Below, piece by piece: positions 1 to 4,754 of a stretch of 22,595 nt of DNA. How positions within the stretch are numbered: the stretch's first letter is position 1; each line of letters begins with the position of its first letter. The notes under the pieces are model-generated. The model saw only the letters and a list, made by a program, of their open reading frames with translations, was not told where the DNA came from and did not search any database. The stretch comes from Planctomycetota bacterium (GTDB taxonomy: Bacteria; Planctomycetota; Phycisphaerae; UBA1845; UTPLA1). The DNA lies in assembly GCA_016712275.1 (NCBI GenBank), contig JADJRI010000070.1, positions 1-22,595 of the forward strand, read 5' to 3'. A program made the translations under genes and the position numbers.

Positions 1-117
1 CGGCGGAGAATAGATCGACAAATCAACGCATCCAGACTTTAAATCACGCATGGCATCAATACAGTCGCCATTGTACATCGCATATGTTTCGGTCAATTTC
101 TGATTTATTATAGCCAT
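1..117 (-). CDS. DNA methyltransferase, N-terminal fragment (cut by window edge)
   Basis: Only the first 39 codons lie in the window; the gene continues beyond position 1. The protein begins MAIINQKLTETYAMYNGD and reaches Y-S-P-P at the edge. The pattern 'Y..GDC.-(short spacer)-VDLSIYSPP' fits the N-terminus of phage-type N4-cytosine/N6-adenine methyltransferases, in which (D/S)PP(Y/F) is catalytic motif IV and the upstream GDC region resembles motif III. Such enzymes methylate phage DNA with S-adenosylmethionine, often to evade host restriction. The ATG (117-115) overlaps the last codons of the helicase gene, whose TAA is at 110-108, so the two look translationally coupled. Target base and sequence cannot be judged from this fragment. 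Confidence 0.7.
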   Translation of the reverse strand, partial: MAIINQKLTETYAMYNGDCIDAMRDLKSGCVDLSIYSPP

Positions 118-1469
118 GACGGAACCTCAGTACGTGTTGTGCTGAATTCGTTTTTTACGCTTAACGAATTGTTGATTTCATTGACCATGCTATCAAACAT
201 AGCCATTGATTTTCTCGATTTTTCCTCAAGATTCTTCAATACATTTTCTTGCCCTTTTGTGGTAATCATGTCAATAGTGACAGGATTTTTTTGTCCAAAA
301 CGCCACGAGCGCCTTGTGCATTGATAGAACTGCTCGAATGAATGAGACGGGAAAAAGTTTGATGCGCGCAATTCTGTAGATTTAATCCGAATCCTCCAAT
401 AGTTGGCTTTGTGATCAATACCTTAACATCGCCATCAACAAACCTTCTAAATGATTCCTCTTTAAAATCTACACTATCGTTTCCGTTTACCTCAACAGCA
501 TCATGAATGATCCTTTTCAATAATTCCGCCTCTTTGTTGAGGTTGCACCAGACGATGGATTGCCCATGATTCCTATCGACCAATGACGCGGACATTTCGC
601 ATCTTTCATTAATTGTCCTTGCAAGGTCTTTCCGTTGTTCTGCAAGGCCAACAGCAGGAATATCAAATAAAAATCCTTCCATGAGATTTTTACTATCAAC
701 AACGTGGCTATTTACATAGAGAGGAGGAAGCGAAAAAAGATGATCAGAGAACCCAATGTCTGATGGCTTCTAACTGACACTGACCACGAACATACCCAGC
801 GCCAGAAATCCTTATGAGCATGTGGCCTCCAACTGATAGATGCCAGACATGTGCTCATGCCTAGCGCTCGTTGTTTTTTTCTTGTTTCTTGAAAAACTTA
901 TTGATCATATCTTGTGATCCAAGATACCCCGAGATTCAGAACTGGTGCCAAGCTCAATATAATCATTCGGTGCGGCGGTGGCTGTGCAAAGTAGCCGATG
1001 CTCTATTTTCCTCATGAAAATGGTGATGGCGCCCTCATCTTTCCATCAAAATTCTTTTAAAAATGCTGGACTCATCGCAAACGATACCAGCAAAGTCTGA
1101 AGGATTAAATCTATCCAGCATTTCGTAATTCGTTATAACGATTCTATCGCCTTGTTCAACTCCTTGTCTTCTATAAACCGCACCAATACCAAACTTATTC
1201 GCCTCATTGATCGATTGGAACGCCACCGCCAGCGGCGCAAGAACCAACACCCTTCCGCCTGTTTTACGCGCTATATTCTCGGCCCATGTAAAGCTAATCC
1301 CTGTTTTTCCAAGGCCGCAATCCGCAAAAATAGCGAACCGCCCTTTCCTACACGCTAGCTCAACGAGGTGTTTTTGAAAATCATAGAGCGTGCCGGAAAG
1401 CCATAGCGGATCGAATCCAAATCCTTTGTTGCTGTGCCGTTTTCTTTCAAGGAAATTCTCATAATCCAT
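108..1469 (-). pseudogene. SNF2/DEAD-type phage helicase, multiply frameshifted
   Basis: The start is ATG at 1469 with a weak AAAGGA upstream. The first ~138 residues are intact, with Walker A ADCGLGKT (about residues 49-56), the motif LVLAPLAV and the DEAH-like box DESS (about 132-135). Reading then breaks. Conserved pieces reappear in shifting frames: NFDGKMR, AITIFMRKIEH, LLCTATAAPNDYIELGTSS, DMINKFFKKQ, FWRWVCSWSVSVR, PSDIGFSDHLFSLPPLY, LITKPTIGGFGLNLQNC, and finally FFPSHSFEQFYQ with RRSWRFGQ. These are the helicase motifs of a superfamily-2 ATPase in the expected order, so the gene is nearly full length in space but has at least five indels. Two shifts lie close together near 1037-1060; others sit at the C4 run 927-930, near 767-771 and at the A5 run 352-356. 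As read, it makes no functional protein. Confidence 0.85.
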
Positions 1470-1496
1470 CGATGCATCCTTTTGTTTGTTTGTTAA

Positions 1497-1573
1497 TGGC
1501 GCGCTCGGCAGGATTCGAACCTGCAATCTGCGGTATAGAAGACCGCTGCCTTATCCAATTGGGCTACGAGCGC
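1497..1573 (-). tRNA. tRNA-Arg (anticodon UCU)
   Basis: On the - strand a complete cloverleaf can be drawn. The acceptor is GCGCTCG (1573-1567) paired with CGAGCGC. The D arm is GCCC/AGGC with one C-A mismatch. The anticodon stem is GCGGT/ACCGC around the loop CTTCTAT (anticodon TCT, reading AGA), with a 5-nt variable loop. The T arm is GCAGG-TTCGAAT-CCTGC, followed by discriminator G and an encoded CCA at 1499-1497. All invariant features are present, so it should be functional. It lies between the helicase pseudogene and the repeat array, in the same orientation as the IS110-like gene and helicase. It could be a phage-borne tRNA supplying the AGA codon or the remains of an attachment-site tRNA; no second copy of its 3' end was noticed. 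Confidence 0.95.
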
Positions 1574-1646
1574 TTTGTTAGTTGCCCGGATTACCCGCTG
1601 GGCGCGGTATTAAAACACTTCCGATTGATGGATGACTAGAACGGTT

Positions 1647-2125
1647 TGGCTCGCTGCAATTCTCTGGGTGTCTCCAGGCACATGACTCGCTCAATTCCAT
1701 TGGGTGTCTAGTGGCGACTGACTTGCTGTACTGATTTGGTTGCCTTTCCTTTGTCGGCTCGATTTGTCACCATGGTTGTCTTTCCTTTCTCGGCTCGCTA
1801 GTTACTTCTGGGTGTCTACGAGCACATGGCTCACTAAGAAAAGGTGGTGGTCTTCATCTCTTTGGTGCGCTGGTATTTATCTGGGTGTCTCTCCGGTAAT
1901 GACTCTCTGCTATTCAATGGGTGTCTCCGAATTCGTGGATCGCTCGTTCGCCGTGGGTGTCTTTGGATCGCTGGCTCGCTAACCTTGCGTGGTTGTCTTG
2001 GCGCGTTTGGCTCGCTTGGTATGGATGGGTTTCTCGTATCCTTTGGCCAGCTAAAACTATCCTGGGTGTCTTTCGCCCTTTGGCTCGCTGGAATTTTTTG
2101 GTTGTCTTGCCACCCTTGGCTAAGC
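1647..2125. repeat. Interleaved 9-nt conserved / 9-nt variable repeat array (27 conserved motifs)
   Basis: On the + strand two 9-mers alternate. Type A (consensus TGGCTCGCT) begins at 1647, 1683, 1719, 1755, 1791, 1827, 1863, 1900, 1936, 1972, 2008, 2044, 2081 and 2117. Type B (consensus TGGGTGTCT) begins at 1665, 1701, 1737, 1773, 1809, 1845, 1882, 1918, 1954, 1990, 2026, 2063 and 2099. Each is separated from the next by a variable segment: 24 are exactly 9 nt and two are 10 nt (1872-1881, 2053-2062). The full period is 36 nt and the half period 18 nt. Seven of 13 B and four of 14 A copies are exact; most others differ by one or two bases, and the last A copy (2117) is degenerate. The variable segments are nearly all different; 1746-1754 and 1782-1790 differ at one base. 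On the - strand the motifs read AGCGAGCCA and AGACACCCA, sharing AG..A.CCA. Stops and the two 10-nt gaps exclude one protein product. Confidence 0.93.
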
Positions 2126-2995
2126 CGCTTTATCGCCGTGCATCAATCCGAGTTTACTCTCTGAGTAAGGCGGATGTACGGGTAATCCTTCCAATGCTCT
2201 CCATGCCTTGTAAAGATCAGCAAGGAATTGCTTCACCATGTACCGAATGGCCATATTGTGCCGATGGCCCTTGCTCTTTTCTTGATGGGCAGGATGATTT
2301 TCAAGCCGGTTTTTATATCCGCGATAAATACGCGAATAAGTATTATCGCCAGCGCGCAAGAAAGACGATCCCAATACGCCCACCAGTTTTGCTTTCAGGA
2401 AAGGCGAGAACGTGATGCTGTTGCGTTCCGATTCTTCGCCGTCACTGTTCACGTATTTGACGGTGACGAGGTGTTCTTTCTTTCGAGAACGGCCTTGTCC
2501 GTCTTCCGCGACATCCAGTCCGGAATATTTCCAAAGGCTAGAAGGATACTTTGCCTTGCTGATGTCGATTTCAGAAACGATCACGCCAGCCATTGCAGGT
2601 CCGATGCCGCGAATCTTTTCCAGGAAATCGGTATAGATTGGGTATTCTTTCAAGACAGATTCAAGTCGGCGGAAATGACGATCCTCATCTTGCTCAAGCT
2701 CGATATATTGAGCGAGTAGACACAGTTCGGTATAGCTTGAAATCACCTCATCGCCTTTGAACTTCGCTTGACGCGGGAAAGTCTTCACGCCGTCTGTGAT
2801 CTTGCGAAACCGCACACGCAAATCGTTCAGGATGCGTTTCCCGTCTTCGTCCAAGACTTCTTCGTCTTCGCCAGGCGCTTGGCCGAGTTTCGTCTTGAAA
2901 TTCGCGACGATCCGATTGCCCATCTGTATGCGCAGCTTTTGCACGTCATACGCACCGCGCACCATGACCTTGATATTCGTCTGTGAACCGCTCAT
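2120..2995 (-). CDS. IS110-like Tnp_20/helix-hairpin-helix protein lacking the DEDD domain
   Basis: This 291-residue protein starts at ATG 2995 with GAGGAA about 10 nt upstream. Residues ~127-160 (IRGIGPAMAGVIVSEIDI then LWKYSGLD) are the helix-hairpin-helix signature of the IS116/IS110/IS902 C-terminal transposase domain (PF02371). The C-terminus (SKGHRHNMAIRYMVKQF followed by LYKAWRALEGLPVHPPY) matches what I recall of a stand-alone family found outside normal insertion sequences. The N-terminus (MVRGAYDVQKLRIQMGNRI) is not the RuvC-like DEDD domain of true IS110 recombinases, so classical strand transfer is doubtful. Residues ~85-120 are predicted helical. The TAG stop lies inside the last motif of the repeat array, so an mRNA would run straight into the array. 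No flanking insertion-sequence ends are visible. The family assignment is good; the function is unknown. Confidence 0.85.
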   Translation of the reverse strand: MSGSQTNIKVMVRGAYDVQKLRIQMGNRIVANFKTKLGQAPGEDEEVLDEDGKRILNDLRVRFRKITDGVKTFPRQAKFKGDEVISSYTELCLLAQYIELEQDEDRHFRRLESVLKEYPIYTDFLEKIRGIGPAMAGVIVSEIDISKAKYPSSLWKYSGLDVAEDGQGRSRKKEHLVTVKYVNSDGEESERNSITFSPFLKAKLVGVLGSSFLRAGDNTYSRIYRGYKNRLENHPAHQEKSKGHRHNMAIRYMVKQFLADLYKAWRALEGLPVHPPYSESKLGLMHGDKAA

Positions 2996-3350
2996 AATAT
3001 TATCTTCCTCATTGATCGCTATGTTTTCGACCGCTGGTTCAGGCCATGCGGTCTTTTTTTGGCCCGTCTCGTGGGCCAGTCGGTGCGCTCACCCCGCGAA
3101 GGATCGGCCGATGTGTTGAGCCGCCACGACGTGGAGACACAGGCGCACTGCCGGGATAGACACTCCCGGCTTGTCGTCTCAATCTTGCTTCCGCCACGGG
3201 ACATCCGGGCGCAAATCCTCGCGCTTGTCGCCGAAGATTTTTCGACTTCGTCAAGCACGTTAACGGGCATCCCGACGCAGCAAACCACTGGCAAATCCAG
3301 ACTTGGACTTCTAGTTTTTTATGCGTCGATCTGTCTTTCATCCCATATGC
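2996..3350 (-). other. Structured leader upstream of the IS110-like gene (candidate ncRNA)
   Basis: No convincing gene was found here. Read on the - strand it carries several stable hairpins: CCGGGA-loop-TCCCGG at 3169-3151 (loop GTGTCTA), TGGCCC-ACGAGAC-GGGCCA at 3078-3060, and GACCGC/GCGGTC at 3053-3029, followed by GAGGAA and the ATG at 2995. IS110-family elements are known to make a bridge RNA from a non-coding end, so a structured leader here could be a related RNA. The loop at 3163-3157 is complementary to the first six bases (AGACAC) of the type B array motif as read on the same strand, and GTGTCT occurs a second time at about 3138-3133. Transcription is not shown. Confidence 0.35.
3029..3060 (+). 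terminator. Rho-independent terminator on the + strand
   Basis: The stem GACCGC (3029-3034) pairs with GCGGTC (3048-3053), an inner TGG/CCA can extend it, and T7 follows at 3054-3060. It points along the + strand, against the IS110-like gene. It would end + strand (antisense) transcription coming through the array and this gene. On the - strand the same hairpin lies just before the ribosome-binding site. Confidence 0.6.
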
Positions 3351-3359
3351 TCATGGCGC

Positions 3360-3434
3360 TAGTTCAACATAGTGAAACTTTTTTTGCAATGGGGCTTGCA
3401 AATCAAAGTTGGACTATGTTGAACTACATCCAAC
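3360..3434. promoter_or_regulatory. Nested palindromic operator-like region between divergent units
   Basis: A perfect 14-bp inverted repeat, TAGTTCAACATAGT (3360-3373) and ACTATGTTGAACTA (3413-3426), encloses two copies of the self-complementary TTGCAA separated by six bases. GTTGGA (3408-3413) with TCCAAC (3429-3434) forms a third dyad overlapping the right arm. It sits between the leftward IS110-like gene and the rightward operon, as expected for an operator serving divergent promoters. I could not place convincing -35/-10 pairs with normal spacing, so it could also be a recombination or protein-binding site. Confidence 0.55.
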
Positions 3435-3511
3435 CCGCCACGCACTGGAAGACGCCCGAACCCATGGGCCACCGGAACGGCGGCGGGCCAAATCCTCCTT
3501 TGGTGGTCTTA
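3435..3511 (+). other. Intergenic leader with small hairpins, no gene seen
   Basis: This stretch upstream of the terminator is G+C rich and contains a small hairpin CCAAA-TCCTCC-TTTGG at 3488-3503, plus CCACC/GGTGG complementarity around it. Together with the terminator just downstream it could form a structured 5' leader or attenuator for the + strand operon. I recognise no known riboswitch. Confidence 0.3.
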
Positions 3512-3552
3512 CCCGCCGGCTTCTTCCCAGAGACAGGACCGGCGGGCTTTTT
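3512..3552 (+). terminator. Rho-independent terminator or attenuator upstream of the + operon
   Basis: CCCGCCGG (3512-3519) pairs with CCGGCGGG (3539-3546) and is followed by CTTTTT (3547-3552). It lies only 12 nt before the ATG at 3565, with the ribosome-binding site GGAGA immediately after it. A terminator in this position would either end a short leader RNA or attenuate expression of the downstream operon. Confidence 0.7.
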
Positions 3553-3564
3553 CGGAGAACAGAC

Positions 3565-3918
3565 ATGAATATCGACGATTTAACAATCGGCCAAGCAAAA
3601 CAACTGGCCTCGCTTCTGGTAAACCAGCCCATCACGCAAGCAGCCGCCGCATCCCCATATGACCCTTTGATCGGAAAAAACATCGCTATTCGTGGCGTCA
3701 CCATGATCGACATCGGCAGGCTAGTAGCTGTGTATCCGCAAGAGCTAGTTATCGAAGACGCATCATGGATTCCAGAAACGGAACGGTGGGCGCAATTCCT
3801 TTCGGACGGGTCGCACAAAGAATGCGAGCCATACCCAGCCGGCCGAGTTGTGATCGGACGCGGATCAATCTGCGAAGTTGCTGAATGGACTCATCCTCTA
3901 CCGAGAGAACAGAAATGA
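3565..3918 (+). CDS. Conserved hypothetical phage/plasmid-type protein
   Basis: This 117-residue protein starts at ATG 3565 after GGAGA. After a short N-terminal helix (MNIDDLTIGQAKQLASLLV) and an Ala-rich linker, residues ~46-115 look like a small beta-barrel: IGKNIAIRGVTMIDIGRLV, then a strand ending ELVIEDASWI, then VVIGRGSICEVAEWTHPLP. I recall similar proteins of mobile elements with the pattern IGK.V.IRTVT..YTGR and a later ED/DA-W-I, but no biochemical role is known to me. The stop codon overlaps the ATG of the following low-complexity gene (ATGA at 3915-3918), which implies coupled translation and perhaps shared function. It is the first gene after the terminator/operator region. Confidence 0.75.
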   Translation: MNIDDLTIGQAKQLASLLVNQPITQAAAASPYDPLIGKNIAIRGVTMIDIGRLVAVYPQELVIEDASWIPETERWAQFLSDGSHKECEPYPAGRVVIGRGSICEVAEWTHPLPREQK

Positions 3919-4154
3919 ACGCGGCGATCCTAAGGATTGGTTTTGAACGGTCGGGGTCGGCGGGGTCGGGGTCGTGGTCGGGGTCGTGGTCGGGGTCGCG
4001 GTCGTGGTCGTGGTCGTGGGCGGGGTCGGGGTCGCGGTCGTGGTCGGGGTCGGGGTCGGGGTCGTGGTGGTCGCGGTCGGGGTCGGGGTCGCGGTCGGGG
4101 TCGTGGTCGCGGTCGTGGTCGCGGTCGGGGTCGGGGTCAGGGTCGCGGTCTTAA
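3915..4154 (+). CDS. Low-complexity Ser-[Gly/Trp/Arg] repeat protein
   Basis: The ATG at 3915 overlaps the stop of the preceding gene, and a GAGA-containing stretch lies upstream. The N-terminus is MNAAILRIGFER; almost all the rest of the ~79-residue product is alternating Ser with Gly, Trp or Arg, ending at 4154. This arises because the DNA is a hexamer repeat read as TCG-NGG, where N is mostly G, T or C. The product would be a flexible, Trp- and Arg-containing polar repeat with no fold I recognise. The same DNA in another frame would give a Gly-Arg repeat (3937-4224), but this frame has the better start context and the overlap with its neighbour. It is possible the DNA repeat matters more than the protein. 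Confidence 0.5.
   Translation: MNAAILRIGFERSGSAGSGSWSGSWSGSRSWSWSWAGSGSRSWSGSGSGSWWSRSGSGSRSGSWSRSWSRSGSGSGSRS
3949..4150 (+). repeat. GGTCGN hexamer tandem repeat, ~200 bp
   Basis: About 33 copies of GGTCGN in tandem, where N is G, T or C and almost never A. Small interruptions occur near 3961-3964, 4020 and 4066-4068, and one copy reads GGTCAG. The + strand is nearly free of A over 200 bases, giving very strong strand asymmetry and many GG/GGGG runs. The six-base period keeps all three frames open on + and gives Thr-Pro/Ala repeats on -. Slippage could easily change its length. Confidence 0.9.
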
Positions 4155-4165
4155 AGGAGAACGTT

Positions 4166-4510
4166 ATGAACGAACCAGCATTGCACGACTGGCAGTTCGA
4201 GCGCGAGAGTGCTATCGCTGCTGAAATTAGCGAAGCTGTTAAAGAACGTATCGACGATTTAAGGCTAGCCAGCGGACACGGAAAAGACGAGCAAGCGCTG
4301 ATGGAAAAGGTCATGTCAACGCTCGCCGAGTCGCAGACCGCTTACGGAACCGTCAAGAAGTATCTGTTCGAAATATGGAAGTTGCGAGACGCACAGACCG
4401 ATGATGAAAAGCGCAAGCGCGACCGTGCGGCGCAAGTCATAGCAAACATGATCGCGCCGGTCTTGCGCGACATCGTGACTTCCGATGTCAGCAGGTCATT
4501 CGAGGAATAA
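4166..4510 (+). CDS. Hypothetical helical phage protein
   Basis: ATG at 4166 follows a good AAAGGAGA ribosome-binding site just outside the hexamer repeat, so the longer in-frame extension through the repeat (Val/Gly-rich) is rejected. The 114-residue protein is almost all helix and highly charged: it begins MNEPALHDWQFERESAIAAE, has a central SGHGKDEQALMEKVMSTL segment and a Lys/Arg-rich stretch DDEKRKRDRAAQVI, and ends SDVSRSFEE. No catalytic motif is visible and I do not recognise the family. Its position at the head of the recombination module suggests an early role, but that is inference. Confidence 0.75.
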   Translation: MNEPALHDWQFERESAIAAEISEAVKERIDDLRLASGHGKDEQALMEKVMSTLAESQTAYGTVKKYLFEIWKLRDAQTDDEKRKRDRAAQVIANMIAPVLRDIVTSDVSRSFEE

Positions 4511-4516
4511 AAAAAA

Positions 4517-4544
4517 GCCGCTACCCGATACCAGCGGGAGCGGC
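4517..4544. terminator. Hairpin after the 4166-4510 gene, terminator-like on the - strand
   Basis: GCCGCT (4517-4522) pairs with AGCGGC (4539-4544), and CCCG/CGGG stack inside around a 7-nt loop. On the + strand an A run precedes it but no T run follows, so it is a poor + terminator. On the - strand the hairpin is followed by a T run and would act as an intrinsic terminator. It may instead stabilise + mRNA ends. Confidence 0.45.
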
Positions 4545-4565
4545 TCTAATCGAGGATTTAACGCT

Positions 4566-4754
4566 ATGAACGAACAGATTGTACGCATCCGCGCCCAACG
4601 GCGCAAGCCAACGCGGGAGTATCGAGACGACAGCCCGCAAGGCATCAAGCTCGACATGCTGACGCTTCGGGCGCTGGCGGAATTAGTAGTGGATGTGATG
4701 GAAGAGCGCGGCGTGGTGCCGCCCGCACACGAATTAACGCGGAGGGTTGTGTGA
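4566..4754 (+). CDS. Small hypothetical protein
   Basis: A 62-residue protein starting at ATG 4566 with GAGG about 10 nt upstream. The N-terminal third is basic (IRAQRRKPTREYR), followed by a helical stretch (LDMLTLRALAELVVDVMEERG) and a short tail. The stop codon TGA (4752-4754) shares its A with the ATG of the RecT-like gene at 4754, and the strong GGAGGG for that gene lies inside this one, so the two are translationally coupled. I do not recognise the family; a small accessory protein of the recombination operon is possible. Confidence 0.7.
   Translation: MNEQIVRIRAQRRKPTREYRDDSPQGIKLDMLTLRALAELVVDVMEERGVVPPAHELTRRVV

Noticed and set aside
1647..2125. CRISPR array
   Set aside because: Conserved and variable parts are only 9 nt, two motifs alternate, no cas gene is present, and repeats are not of CRISPR length.
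1740..2415. Array read as a protein with hexapeptide repeats (W-[VL]-S-x3-W-L-A-x3)
   Set aside because: Some stretches are open, but TGA occurs within motifs (1683, 1719, 1900) and the two 10-nt spacers shift the frame, so no single protein can cover the array; no ribosome-binding sites precede the partial frames.
2120..2995. Complete IS110-family insertion sequence
   Set aside because: The protein lacks a recognisable DEDD domain and no element ends or target junctions are visible.
3019..3341. Two Arg/Ser-rich - strand ORFs upstream of the IS110-like gene
   Set aside because: Overlapping frames with shadow-like composition and no ribosome-binding site; the region is better explained as a structured leader.
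3059..3568. + strand ORF across the intergenic region
   Set aside because: It runs through the hairpins, the operator-like dyads and a terminator and has no ribosome-binding site.
3974..4165. Val/Gly-rich N-terminal extension of the 4166 gene
   Set aside because: The extension is just the hexamer repeat in frame; a strong AAAGGAGA lies before ATG 4166.
3937..4224. Gly-Arg repeat protein in another + frame of the hexamer repeat
   Set aside because: Weaker start context, ends inside the next gene, and the Ser-[Gly/Trp/Arg] frame has the ATGA overlap; a dual-coding role cannot be excluded.
3898..4314. Thr-Pro/Ala repeat ORF on the - strand
   Set aside because: A shadow of the same hexamer repeat, with no start signals or - strand neighbours.
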